From assembly GCA_035624785.1 (NCBI GenBank), contig DASPQV010000025.1:248001-312000 (forward strand): a stretch of DNA of 64,000 bases, given 5' to 3'. Numbering within the stretch: position 1 is the first letter of the stretch; every line of letters starts with the position of its first letter. The DNA comes from JAJZNI01 sp035624785. GTDB taxonomy: Bacteria; Chloroflexota; Dormibacteria; Aeolococcales; Aeolococcaceae. The notes under the pieces were generated by a model. It searched no databases. It saw nothing but the letters and a program-made list of their open reading frames with translations, and was not told the DNA's origin. Positions 24,630-35,768 of this stretch are shown one piece after another. The position numbers were made by a program, and so were the translations under genes.

Positions 24630-25853
24630 TCAGGACCTGCCCATCGTCGCGACCCCGGGACTGGCCGCGGCGTCCCGGCGATCTCTCCGGGCAGGTCCGC
24701 CACCGCTCCGGCCGCCTCGCATTCGAGGAAGGCTGGCGAGCAGCCGACCCAGCTCATCAAGGGCGTCCAGGCTGTGGGCCGCCAGGAAGTCGTCGCAGTG
24801 GGGCAGGGCCGCCTGCATGCCTCGCGTCTCGGGGCGGTAGGAGCGGCTGCCGAGCAGGGGATTGAGCCAGATCAACCGGTGACAGCTGCGGTGCAGACGA
24901 GCCATCTCGCGAGCGAGCTCGGCAGGTTCGCCACGATCCCAGCCGTCGCTGATGAGCATCACCACCGCGCCGTGGCCGAGGACGCGCCGTCCGTACGCCC
25001 GGTGGAACTCGTGCAGGGAGTCGGCGATCCGCGTCCCTCCGCCGATGTCGTGGACCTGGCCGGCAACGGCATCCAGGGCCTGGTCGACGTCGCCTCGACG
25101 GAGCAGCTGGGTGATCCGGGTCAGCCGGGTGGAGAAGGCGAACGTCTCGGCGCGCTGCCGACGGCCGATGGCGTGGGCGAAGACCAGGAGCTGCCGGGAG
25201 TAGCGGTCCATCGACCCGCTGACGTCGCAGAGGATGACCAGGGGGCGCCGCTTGCGGCGCATGCCCGCCCGGGCAAGCCGGAGCGGCTCGCCGCCGCGGC
25301 GCGCCGCGTCCCGCATGGTCCGGCGCAGCTCGACCCGGCCGTGCCGGTCCGGGCGCAGCCGTCGGGTGCGCCGCTCGGTCACCCTCCAGGGCGCCTGACG
25401 GAGCAGCCGGCGCACCGCCTGGAGCTCATCGCCGTCCATCTCCCCGAAGTCCCGCTGCCGCATCAGCTCCTGGGCGCTGTAGCCGGAGCTCTCGGCGACC
25501 CGCTCCTGGACACCGGCCTCCCGCGCAGGGAGCAGCGCCGCCACCGCCGCGGCCCGTGATGGATCGAGGGGGAGCAGGCGGCTCCGCTGGGGCACGGACC
25601 CGGCGGCGCGTGCCCACTGCGCCGAGCTCCAGAAGAGGTCAAAGGCAGCGTCGAACACCTCCACCTCCTCCCTGCGGCTGACGAAGACGGCCCGCAGCGA
25701 GTCCCTCACCTCATCGAGACGGGCCGGGTCCACCACCAGGAGGACGGCACACCCATCGGCCACCCGCTCCGGCGTGGTCGTCAATCCCAGCTCGCGAAGC
25801 AGGCGCGCGAAGACGGCCACCCGGAGCACCGGATCGGCGGCGGCCGTGCTCAT
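24630..25853 (-). CDS. coxE: VWA-domain CO dehydrogenase maturation protein CoxE
   Basis: 407-residue protein with a C-terminal von Willebrand A domain (about 205-385). Its metal-binding MIDAS motif is DVSGSM, with the later GGGTRIADSL and ISDGWDRG elements. The N-terminal part is a helical region typical of CoxE proteins. CoxE works with the AAA ATPase CoxD in building the copper-sulfur-molybdenum centre of form I CO dehydrogenase. It follows coxD by 49 bases, and the pair resembles MoxR-VWA chaperone systems. The tail after residue 380 is Arg/Gly-rich. Confidence 0.9.
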   Translation of the reverse strand: MSTAAADPVLRVAVFARLLRELGLTTTPERVADGCAVLLVVDPARLDEVRDSLRAVFVSRREEVEVFDAAFDLFWSSAQWARAAGSVPQRSRLLPLDPSRAAAVAALLPAREAGVQERVAESSGYSAQELMRQRDFGEMDGDELQAVRRLLRQAPWRVTERRTRRLRPDRHGRVELRRTMRDAARRGGEPLRLARAGMRRKRRPLVILCDVSGSMDRYSRQLLVFAHAIGRRQRAETFAFSTRLTRITQLLRRGDVDQALDAVAGQVHDIGGGTRIADSLHEFHRAYGRRVLGHGAVVMLISDGWDRGEPAELAREMARLHRSCHRLIWLNPLLGSRSYRPETRGMQAALPHCDDFLAAHSLDALDELGRLLASLPRMRGGRSGGGPARRDRRDAAASPGVATMGRS

Positions 25854-25902
25854 CCGGGCCCTGCCGCCGCGAGGCTCGTCCCCGGATCAGCGACGCTGGG
25901 AC

Positions 25903-26850
25903 TCATCCGGGTGCTGCCGTCGCCTCGGCGATAGCCCGTCCGGCCAGCTCCAGGTCCTCCTGGTACTTGATGGCAGCGCCGAGCGTCTCACCCAGGGCGG
26001 CGGCGTCCGCCTCGGTGCGGCCCAGCGCCGCCAGGGCCCGGGCCCAGTCCACGGTCTCGGCCACCCCGGGCAGCTTGTAGAGGTCGAGCTGGCGGAGCCG
26101 CTGGGTGACCTGGGCCACCTGGCGAGCCAGCGCCTCGGTGACCTCGGGGGCGCGCACCCGGACGATGGCCACCTCGCGTTCGAGGTCCGGGTAGTCGATC
26201 CAGTGGTAGAGGCAGCGGCGCTTGAGGGCGTCGTGGACCTCGCGGGTCCGGTTCCCGGTCAGGATGACCAGCGGAGGCTGCTCGGCGCGGATGGTCCCGA
26301 GCTCCGGGATGCTGATCGCGAAGTCGGCGAGCACCTCGAGGAGGAAGGCTTCGAACTCCTCGTCGGAGCGGTCGATCTCGTCGATGAGCAGCACCGGCGG
26401 CACCGGGTCGTGGTTGTCGATGGCGTCGAGCAGCGGCCGGCGCAGCAGGTAGTCGGGAGCGAAGATGTCGTGCTCCGCCCGGGCCCGGTCGTCGGCCTCG
26501 CTGAGGAGCCGGATGTGGAGGAGCTGGCGGGGGTAGTTCCACTCGTAGGCGGCGTGAGCGAGATCGATGCCCTCGTAGCACTGGAGGCGGATCAGTCGCG
26601 CCCCCAGGGCGGCGGCCATGGCTCGGGCCGCCTCGGTCTTGCCCACCCCAGCCTCGCCCTCCAGGAAGAGCGGCTTGCCGATGCGGAGCGCGATGAGGAT
26701 GGCGGTGGCGAGCCGCCGGTCGCAGAGGTAGCTCTGAGCCGCGAGGCGCTCCATCACCTCGTCGACGCTGGCCGGGGGACCGACCGCCAGGGGCGGGCGC
26801 GCTGCGCTCGGCACCGGCGAAAGCGGGCCCGAGACCGAGGATGGGCTCAC
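25903..26850 (-). CDS. coxD: MoxR-type AAA+ ATPase CoxD
   Basis: 315-residue AAA+ ATPase. Walker A is GEAGVGKT, Walker B LLIDEIDR, sensor 1 LTGNRT. CoxD is required for sulfur and copper insertion in the active site of aerobic CO dehydrogenase. The start is a GTG (MSPSSVSG) seven bases after a TAGGCT box, which suggests a leaderless mRNA. coxE lies 49 bases downstream. Confidence 0.92.
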   Translation of the reverse strand: MSPSSVSGPLSPVPSAARPPLAVGPPASVDEVMERLAAQSYLCDRRLATAILIALRIGKPLFLEGEAGVGKTEAARAMAAALGARLIRLQCYEGIDLAHAAYEWNYPRQLLHIRLLSEADDRARAEHDIFAPDYLLRRPLLDAIDNHDPVPPVLLIDEIDRSDEEFEAFLLEVLADFAISIPELGTIRAEQPPLVILTGNRTREVHDALKRRCLYHWIDYPDLEREVAIVRVRAPEVTEALARQVAQVTQRLRQLDLYKLPGVAETVDWARALAALGRTEADAAALGETLGAAIKYQEDLELAGRAIAEATAAPG

Positions 26851-26857
26851 CCTGGTG

Positions 26858-26863
26858 AGCCTA
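26858..26863 (-). promoter_or_regulatory. -10 box of a leaderless coxD transcript
   Basis: TAGGCT on the minus strand seven bases before the coxD GTG, with no ribosome site between them. Confidence 0.45.
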
Positions 26864-26962
26864 CCCCAGCTTCCGGCTCATGCCGCCGCCTGAGCTTGGC
26901 TAAGCGCCCGGACAGTCAGCACCCGGGCCAGCCGGCGGTGGACTCGGCGGATCATCGCTAAC

Positions 26963-26991
26963 TTGAACCGGGGTGGCGCGCGACGGATACT
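26963..26991 (+). promoter_or_regulatory. Promoter of a leaderless XdhC-family transcript
   Basis: TTGAAC and GATACT with exactly 17 bases between them. The -10 ends seven bases before the ATG at 26999, which places the start of transcription at the start codon. No ribosome site exists. Confidence 0.55.
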
Positions 26992-26998
26992 CGGTCCG

Positions 26999-28132
26999 AT
27001 GCGAGAGCTCCTGGCAACCCTCGACGACTGGGCGCGCTCCGATCCCGAGATGGCGCTGGCCACGGTGATCCGCACGTCAGGCTCGACACCCCGCCCGGCG
27101 GGGGCGCGCCTCCTGGTGAGCCGCGAGGGCCGGATGGCCGGGTCGGTGAGCGGTGGCTGCCTGGAGTCGGCGGTGATCCTCGAGGGTCAGGCGACCCTGC
27201 GGGGCGCGGCACCTCCCCGCGTCCTCCACTACGGCATCAGCGACGAGCTGGGCTGGTCGGTGGGGCTCTCCTGCGGCGGCAGCTGCGACATCTTCATCGA
27301 GACGCTGCGCTGGGACGGGTCCGACGAGGTGCTGATCGCCGCGCGGCAGGCGATCGACGCGGACCGAGGGGTCGCCCTGATGACCACCGTCAGCGGCCCC
27401 CACATGGGCGCCCGCGCCGCCGCCGTCGAAGGCGGGCGCTGGGTCGGAGACCTCGGCCAGCCGGGGGTGGAAGCCGCGATCAGGGCCGGCGTGGAGGGCC
27501 GGCTCGGCTCCGGTCTGGCCGGGATCGAGGAGGCCGAGGACACCGGGGTGTTTGTCGACCCGGTGGTCCCGGCTCCCCACCTGGTGGTGGTGGGAGCCGC
27601 CCACGTCGCGGTGCCGCTGACCCGGATGGCCAAGGCTGCTGGGTACCGGGTCACGGTCGTCGATCCGAGACGCGCCTTCCTGACCGAGCAGCGCCTCCCC
27701 GACGCCGACCGGCTGGAGGCGGCGTGGCCCGACCAGGTCCTCGCCGGGATCGATCTCGGTCCTCGCGACGCCGCCGTCTGTCTCGCCCACGACCCCAAGT
27801 TCGAGGATCCCGCGCTCGGCATCCTGCTGAGGGGCCGGGCCGGCTACGTCGGGGCCATCGGCAGCCGGGGCACCAACGCCAAGCGATGGGCCCGCCTGCG
27901 GGAAGCGGGCCTGGACGAGGCCGCCCTCGCCAGGCTGCACAGCCCGATCGGGCTCGACCTGGGAGCGGTGACGCCTGAGGAGATCGCGGTCGCCATCCTG
28001 GCCGAGGTGGTGGCGGCCCGCCGGGGCCGGCGCGGCGGAGCGCTCTCCGCGAAGCCGGTGCCGGAGGGGTTGGAAGCGGCGGTTGCGGGCCCGGCAGCGG
28101 ACCCCGCCGGCGGCAGCGCGCGCATCGCGTGA
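26999..28132 (+). CDS. coxI: XdhC/CoxI-family molybdenum cofactor insertion protein
   Basis: 377-residue XdhC-family protein. XdhC proteins bind molybdenum cofactor, promote its sulfuration and insert it into xanthine dehydrogenase-type enzymes. The N-terminal XdhC/CoxI domain (LATVIRTSGSTPRPAGARLL, GSVSGGCLES, GLSCGGSCDIFIE) is followed by a C-terminal Rossmann domain (LVVVGAAHVAVPL, GAIGSRGTNAKR). I choose ATG 26999, which lies after the promoter listed. Its stop overlaps the next gene as GTGA. This is one of two XdhC homologues in the locus. Confidence 0.88.
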   Translation: MRELLATLDDWARSDPEMALATVIRTSGSTPRPAGARLLVSREGRMAGSVSGGCLESAVILEGQATLRGAAPPRVLHYGISDELGWSVGLSCGGSCDIFIETLRWDGSDEVLIAARQAIDADRGVALMTTVSGPHMGARAAAVEGGRWVGDLGQPGVEAAIRAGVEGRLGSGLAGIEEAEDTGVFVDPVVPAPHLVVVGAAHVAVPLTRMAKAAGYRVTVVDPRRAFLTEQRLPDADRLEAAWPDQVLAGIDLGPRDAAVCLAHDPKFEDPALGILLRGRAGYVGAIGSRGTNAKRWARLREAGLDEAALARLHSPIGLDLGAVTPEEIAVAILAEVVAARRGRRGGALSAKPVPEGLEAAVAGPAADPAGGSARIA

Positions 28133-29157
28133 GGCTGGAGATCCTCGACGCGCCTGTCGAGGCTGAGGGATGGGTCGGAGCGGTGCTCTGCCGCGACATC
28201 CTCGACGGGGACGGTCACGCCCTGGTCGCCAAGGGCCGCCGGCTCTCCGAGGCTGACGCGGCTGCGGTGGCCGCTTCCGCCGACGAGCTCCACCTGCTCT
28301 GGCTGGATCCGGGCGACGTCGACGAGGACAGCGCCGCCGTCCGCCTGGCGGATGCGATCGCCGGGTCCGGGGTGAACGTCCAGCGGCCGGTCGAATCCCA
28401 GGTGCGGCTAACCGCCTCGCGGCGCGGGCTGGCGCGGCTGGACACCGCCGCCCTGGTTACGCTCAACTCCCTCGAGGGCATCACCGTCTTCACGGTTCCC
28501 GATGGGATGCCGGCCGAACGCGGGGCGACCCTGGCCGGGGTCAAGATCACTCCCCTGGCCATCCCCGAAGCGGTGATCGCAGAGGCAGAGCGCCTGGCCG
28601 CCATGGGCAAGCTGGGAGGCCACCCCCTCTCCGTGCAGAGCTTCGTGCCACTCCGCCTCGCCGCGGTGGTGCGACAGCGCATCTCGGACGACGCGAGACG
28701 GAGGTTCGAGGACTCGCTGCGAGCCCGGGCGGCCTGGTTCGGAGGCTCGGTCGCCTCCGTCGAGTACCCGTCGGGGCGCGTGGCCGCTGTCGATGCGGTG
28801 CGCCGGGCCGCCGAGGTCGCCGACCTGGTCCTGGTGGTCGGGGTGGCGTCGGTGGATCCGCTGGAGAGCACCTGGACCGACCTGATCGCGGCCGGGGCAT
28901 CGGTGATTCGCCGCGGCCTGCCGGTGCACCCGGGGAGCAGCTACTGGCTGGTGAAGCTGGGCGCCGTGCCGGTGATCGGCGTCGCCTCCTGCGGCATGCT
29001 GTCCCGACGGAGCGCTCTCGACCTGCTGCTCCTCCGCTGCTTCGCCGGCGATGCCCTGGACCGCGCTTTCCTGGCGGGGCTCGGCGAGGGTGGGCTGCTC
29101 GGCCCCGACCAGGCCTGGCGAATCCCCAACTATGGCGGACGGCGGGGCGAGCAGTGA
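28129..29157 (+). CDS. Molybdopterin-binding (MoeA/MoCF-like) protein
   Basis: 342-residue protein with a C-terminal MoCF-type molybdopterin-binding domain (VVGVASVDPLESTW, LPVHPGSSYWLVKLG, IGVASCGMLSRRSALDLLL). The fold resembles MoeA/MogA proteins that adenylate or metallate molybdopterin, but domain order and length differ from canonical MoeA. It is translationally coupled to the XdhC gene (GTGA overlap). It probably helps prepare or deliver the molybdenum cofactor for CO dehydrogenase; that role is inferred from context. Confidence 0.8.
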   Translation: MRLEILDAPVEAEGWVGAVLCRDILDGDGHALVAKGRRLSEADAAAVAASADELHLLWLDPGDVDEDSAAVRLADAIAGSGVNVQRPVESQVRLTASRRGLARLDTAALVTLNSLEGITVFTVPDGMPAERGATLAGVKITPLAIPEAVIAEAERLAAMGKLGGHPLSVQSFVPLRLAAVVRQRISDDARRRFEDSLRARAAWFGGSVASVEYPSGRVAAVDAVRRAAEVADLVLVVGVASVDPLESTWTDLIAAGASVIRRGLPVHPGSSYWLVKLGAVPVIGVASCGMLSRRSALDLLLLRCFAGDALDRAFLAGLGEGGLLGPDQAWRIPNYGGRRGEQ

Positions 29158-29292
29158 CCCCGGGCCGGCCAGGCCGGGACCGGGCGGATCCCAGGCATTA
29201 GGGGGGCTCACCGCGGAGGAGGCAGCCGGCGATCGGCGCAGAACGGGCCCGGTCGATCTCAAACTACGAGGCAGGTCGGCAAGGAGTAGACG

Positions 29293-30393
29293 ATGGCCGA
29301 AGGTGATTCTCCGCTGCTCATGATCCCGGGGCCGACGCCGGTGCCCGCAGCGATCCGCGCCGCCCTGGCGGAGCCGGTGAGGAGCCACACCGGGCCCGAG
29401 AACGCGGCGTCGATGCGGCGCATCCAGGCGGTCCTGGGCGAGCTGGTGGGCTCCAGCCGCGCTCGGGTTCACGTGTTCTCCGGCTCAGGGACCCTCTCGA
29501 TGGAGGCCGCCGTGGTCAACCACGCCGCCCCCGGCGACCGGGTCGTGGTGGTGAGCCACGGATACTTCGGGGACCGCTTCACCGAGATCGCGGACACCCT
29601 GGGCATGAAGGTCACCACGCTGCGCTCCGAGTGGGGCAGGCAGGTGGATCCCGAGGCGCTGAGGTCGGCGATCGCCGCCGGCCGCCCACCCAGCCTGGTC
29701 ACCTTCACCCATGTCGACACCAGCACCGGGGTCCTCGCCGACATCGCCGCCCTGGCGGGGGTGGCCCGGGAGGCAGCGCCGGAGGCGGTGCTGGTGGTCG
29801 ACGGCGTCTGCGCCACCGGGGGGGTGGTGGAGGCCATGGACGCCTGGGACGTGGACGTCGTCTTCACCGGCGCTCAGAAGGCGCTGATGACGCCGCCGGG
29901 GCTGACCATCCTGGCGGTCTCGCCTCGGGCCATGGCCAGGCGGGCGGCGCTCGGGCGCATCTCGGCCTACTACGCCGACCTGCAGCGCTGGGACCCGGTG
30001 GTGGACGAACCAACCCGCTACTTCTCGACCCACGCCACCTCCCACCTGCGGGCCCTGGAGGTCTCGGTGGAGGCGATCGCCGGGGAGGGGCTGGAACGGC
30101 GTTATGCCCGGCACCGCCGGGTGGCCGATGCGCTCCGCGAGGGCATGCTGGGCCTGGGATTCGGCCTCATGACCGACCCCGACCGGCTGGCGCCCACCCT
30201 CAGCGTGCTGGCCCTGCCGCCCGGCGTCGATGACCAGAGGTTGCGAGCCGGGATGCTGGAGCGCGGAGTCGTGGTGGCAGGATGCCTCGGGCCCTGGGCG
30301 GGCCGGGGGATCCGGGTCGGTCACATGGGCGCGGTGGGCGACGCCGAGGTGGCCCGCACCTTGGAGGCTGCCGCCGGCGCCGTGGGACGCTGA
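29293..30393 (+). CDS. Class V aminotransferase, alanine-glyoxylate / serine-pyruvate type
   Basis: 366-residue PLP aminotransferase of the alanine-glyoxylate / serine-pyruvate group. It has the N-terminal MIPGPTPVPAAIR, the PLP aspartate region VVDGVCATGG and the PLP lysine in FTGAQKALMTPPGL. Members transaminate glyoxylate with alanine, serine or ureidoglycine. The last reaction would link it to purine breakdown, but no other purine genes are here. The ATG has AAGGAG six bases upstream. The next gene begins three bases after its stop, so they form one unit. Confidence 0.85.
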   Translation: MAEGDSPLLMIPGPTPVPAAIRAALAEPVRSHTGPENAASMRRIQAVLGELVGSSRARVHVFSGSGTLSMEAAVVNHAAPGDRVVVVSHGYFGDRFTEIADTLGMKVTTLRSEWGRQVDPEALRSAIAAGRPPSLVTFTHVDTSTGVLADIAALAGVAREAAPEAVLVVDGVCATGGVVEAMDAWDVDVVFTGAQKALMTPPGLTILAVSPRAMARRAALGRISAYYADLQRWDPVVDEPTRYFSTHATSHLRALEVSVEAIAGEGLERRYARHRRVADALREGMLGLGFGLMTDPDRLAPTLSVLALPPGVDDQRLRAGMLERGVVVAGCLGPWAGRGIRVGHMGAVGDAEVARTLEAAAGAVGR

Positions 30394-30396
30394 CCC

Positions 30397-31656
30397 ATGT
30401 CTGGGACAGCGCACGCCGATTATCCGATCGACCGCGTGCGGGATCAGTTCCCGGCACTGCAGCGCACCCATCGCGGCCGGCCGGCCGCCTACCTGGACGG
30501 ACCGGGCGGCTCCCAGGTCTGCCGCGGCGCCATCGCCGCGATCACCACCTACATGGAGCGAGGGGGCGCCAATCTCCACGGCCAGTTCCCCACCAGCCAC
30601 GAGACCGAGGCCGTCTTCGCCGAGGCCCGCGCGGCGGTCGCCGACCTGCTCGGCGGCCGGCCCGAAGAGGTCGCGTTCGGTCCGAACATGACCACCCTCA
30701 CCTTGAGCATCTCGCGCGCGCTGTCCCGCGACTGGAAGCCGGGTGACGAGATCGTCGTGACGGAGATGGATCACAACGCCAACGTCGATCCCTGGCTGGC
30801 CGCGGCTGCCGACCGAGACGTGAAGGTGCGCTGGATCCCGGTCGACCGGGCGACCCTGACGCTCGACCTCTCGGCGCTCGACTCGCTGATCTCCGAGCGC
30901 ACCCGGGTGGTCGCCCTGGGTGCGGCCTCGAACGCGATCGGCGCCGTGAACGACATCGCGGCCGTCTCGGCCGTCGCCCGGGCCAAGGGCGCCCTGGTCT
31001 ACGTCGATGCGGTGCACGGCGTGCCCCACTTCTTCGTGGACCGTGAGGCGCTGGGCATCGACATCGTCACGTGCTCGGCCTACAAGTTCTTCGGTCCGCA
31101 CGTGGGCGTGACCTGCATCCGGCGGGAGCTCTTCGAGCGGATGAAGCCCTACAAGGTGGCGCCGTCGCCGACCGCCATCCCGGACTGCCTCGAGACCGGC
31201 ACCCAGAACCACGAGGCGCTCGGCGGAGTGGTGGCAGCAGTCGACTTCATCGCCGGCCTGGGTGCCGGTGACACCCGGCGGGCGCGCATCGAGTCGGGCT
31301 ACCGGGCCATCGAGGCCTGGGAACGCGGGCTTGCGGAGAAGGTGCGCCAGCGCCTCCGCGATCTCCCCACGATCACGCTCTTCGAACCTGGCACGGCGCG
31401 CAAGACGCCGACCTTCGCCCTCGACGTCCACGGGGAACCCCCACTCGAGGTCAGCCGGTGGATGGCGGACGAGCACGCGATCTTCGTGGCCGACGGCAAC
31501 TTCTATGCGGTCAGGCTCGGCGATGTGACCGGGGTCAATCCCAAGGGCGGCTGGCTCCGCGCCGGCCTGGCGCCGTACACCTCCGAGGAGGAGGCCACGC
31601 GGTTCGTCGACTCCCTCGAGGAGTACCTGCTCTCAGCGGGCTCTGGCCGGAGATGA
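30397..31656 (+). CDS. Cysteine desulfurase-like protein lacking the catalytic Cys
   Basis: 419-residue class V PLP protein of the cysteine desulfurase-like group. PLP contacts (THETEAV region, DAVHGVPHF, PLP lysine in CSAYKFFGPH) are present. At the site where SufS-type enzymes carry the catalytic Cys in GHHCAMPL, this protein reads GNFYAVRL, with Tyr for Cys. Desulfuration by the usual persulfide route is therefore unlikely. It is in one unit with the preceding aminotransferase, and its 3' end overlaps the convergent mocA-like gene by 24 bases. Confidence 0.82.
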   Translation: MSGTAHADYPIDRVRDQFPALQRTHRGRPAAYLDGPGGSQVCRGAIAAITTYMERGGANLHGQFPTSHETEAVFAEARAAVADLLGGRPEEVAFGPNMTTLTLSISRALSRDWKPGDEIVVTEMDHNANVDPWLAAAADRDVKVRWIPVDRATLTLDLSALDSLISERTRVVALGAASNAIGAVNDIAAVSAVARAKGALVYVDAVHGVPHFFVDREALGIDIVTCSAYKFFGPHVGVTCIRRELFERMKPYKVAPSPTAIPDCLETGTQNHEALGGVVAAVDFIAGLGAGDTRRARIESGYRAIEAWERGLAEKVRQRLRDLPTITLFEPGTARKTPTFALDVHGEPPLEVSRWMADEHAIFVADGNFYAVRLGDVTGVNPKGGWLRAGLAPYTSEEEATRFVDSLEEYLLSAGSGRR

Positions 31657-32235
31657 GTAGCGGAGCCAGTCCTCCGGGGTGTCGATGTCCACCGGATGGC
31701 CCCAGGCCCGGTCGCCATCAACGGTGGCCACCAGGTCGGGGCGGGTGCGGATGATCTGGCGACAGCCGACGTCGCCCTGGAGAGCCATCACGTCGGGCCA
31801 GAGCCCGCGGCTGAGGACGACGGGCGGATGGAGCAGACCGCTGATGCTGAGGGCGGCCGCCGGCAGGCGGGACGCCTCCTGAGCCTCGAGCAGGCGGTCC
31901 AGGAGCTCCGCACTCACGTCCGGCTGGTCGCCGAGGATGACCAGGGCGCGATCCACCGCGGGCCCCAGCGCCGCGATCCCAGCGCGAAGCGAGCTGCTCA
32001 TCCCCTCGGCGTGGTCGGGATTGACGATGGTTCGGGCCCGGCCCCAGCGGACGCCGGCGCGGATCAGGCCGGCTTCGGCGCCGAGCACCACGAGTACGTC
32101 GTCGAGCCGGGAGGCACAGGCCGCCTCGACCACGTGCTCCAGGAGGGGCTTGCCAGCCGCAACCAGGAGCTGTTTGGGCTGGCCCATGCGGGTGGACGAC
32201 CCGGCGGCCAGGACGATCCCGGCGGATTCCCCCAC
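31633..32235 (-). CDS. mocA: MocA/MobA-like molybdenum cofactor nucleotidyltransferase
   Basis: 200-residue nucleotidyltransferase related to MocA (CTP to molybdopterin) and MobA (GTP). The nucleotide loop is IVLAAGSSTRMGQPKQLL and the metal-binding region GDQPDVSAEL. It probably makes molybdopterin cytosine dinucleotide, the cofactor form used by CO dehydrogenase. The start is a GTG (MGESAGIV) two bases after the stop of the XdhC-YHS gene, so it is the last gene of the coxMSL unit. Confidence 0.85.
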   Translation of the reverse strand: MGESAGIVLAAGSSTRMGQPKQLLVAAGKPLLEHVVEAACASRLDDVLVVLGAEAGLIRAGVRWGRARTIVNPDHAEGMSSSLRAGIAALGPAVDRALVILGDQPDVSAELLDRLLEAQEASRLPAAALSISGLLHPPVVLSRGLWPDVMALQGDVGCRQIIRTRPDLVATVDGDRAWGHPVDIDTPEDWLRYSSPARAR

Positions 32236-32237
32236 GG

Positions 32238-33335
32238 TCAGCCGGCAGAGGCGAGATGGGAAGGCAGGTAGCGGGTCGGTTCGTCGCGGAACCGGCGGGC
32301 GCAGCCCTCGCAGCAGAAGTGGAAGGTGCGGCCCTCCAGCTCGACTCGCGGATGGTCGGCGGCCAGATCCACGGTCATCCCGCACACCGGGTCGGTGGCG
32401 AAGGCCAGGCTGACTGACGGTTCGCCAGCCTGAGCCGCCATCACGCCGGCATTCTCACTATCAGCCTCCCAGGACGTGGCGGCCGCGACGTCGACACCGG
32501 GCTCGGCGAGGCCGCGGCGCACCAGGGCCAGCCGCTCGCGCCGCCGGTCGACGATGTCGGCCAGGGCCTGGAGAGCGATCTCCGCCTGAGTGCCACCCCG
32601 CCGCACCCCCGCCGGCGACCGGACCCGCGCCAGCTGCGCGTCGGGAACACCGTCGCCACGAAGGGTGCCGAGGACGGCCGCCGCTCGGCGCTCGCTGGCC
32701 ACCAGGGCGATGTCGGCGTGGGGCAGCCGCAAGACCGTGGCCACCGCACCCTCGTCGTCGTGACCCATGGTCGCCACCACCACCCAGGTGTCGCGGTGGT
32801 CCCGGAGAGCCCCGAGCCCGTCCTCGGTCACCGTCTGGTCGGCGGAGGGCCGCGCGGCAGCAGGGATGTCCGGCTCGGCGGCGCCGGCCACCGGCTGGTC
32901 CGCGCCGGTCCGCTCGGCGGCGGCCGATCCCCGAACCAGGGAGCAGGTCCGGAAGCCGACCTCCCGGGCCAGCCGGAGCAGAGCCGTCGCCGCTGGGCTG
33001 GAGCCGACCACGAGGAGCAGCGGAGGAGGCAGCTGGGGGTCTATGAAGATATCGAGCGCACCGCCGCTCGGGCAGGTGGTGGCGACGGTCAGCTCTCCCG
33101 GGGCGCGAGCCTCCTCGACCGCATCCGACGGCTTGATCCGCACCAGCCGGGGCTGGCCGTCGCTGATCGCCGCCAGCGCCTCCCGGCGGACCAGCGGCTC
33201 CGAGCAGCTGCCACCGATCCAGCCGGTCAGCCGCCCCTCCGCGTCGATCACCGCGGTATCGCCGGGGTGGGCTGATGTGGGGGATTCGGTCCGGACGACG
33301 GTCGCCAGGGCGCAGGCGCGCCCTGACGCCGCCAT
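32238..33335 (-). CDS. coxF: XdhC-family protein fused to a YHS metal-binding domain (CoxF-like)
   Basis: 365 residues from the ATG at 33335. The XdhC/CoxI domain (IGGSCSEPLV, TCPSGGALDIFID) is followed by a Rossmann domain and, at the C-terminus (about 315-360), a YHS domain (DPVCGMTV, FCCEGCARRF) of the type that binds metal such as copper. This would suit copper or sulfur insertion into the CuSMo centre. The homologous N-terminus appears to extend 11 residues upstream of the ATG (IDSKLLSLLAE), and a perfect GGAGG sits seven bases before an ATA codon at 33368, so translation may start there. The gene lies between coxL and the mocA-like gene. Confidence 0.87.
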   Translation of the reverse strand: MAASGRACALATVVRTESPTSAHPGDTAVIDAEGRLTGWIGGSCSEPLVRREALAAISDGQPRLVRIKPSDAVEEARAPGELTVATTCPSGGALDIFIDPQLPPPLLLVVGSSPAATALLRLAREVGFRTCSLVRGSAAAERTGADQPVAGAAEPDIPAAARPSADQTVTEDGLGALRDHRDTWVVVATMGHDDEGAVATVLRLPHADIALVASERRAAAVLGTLRGDGVPDAQLARVRSPAGVRRGGTQAEIALQALADIVDRRRERLALVRRGLAEPGVDVAAATSWEADSENAGVMAAQAGEPSVSLAFATDPVCGMTVDLAADHPRVELEGRTFHFCCEGCARRFRDEPTRYLPSHLASAG

Positions 33336-33416
33336 CTCAGCGAGCAGGGAGAGGAGCTTGCTGTCTATCCCGCCACCTCCGGGATTCGGGGCGTTTCGTC
33401 GATCCCGTTGCCTCCT

Positions 33417-35764
<2,348 letters not shown>

Positions 35765-35768
<4 letters not shown>

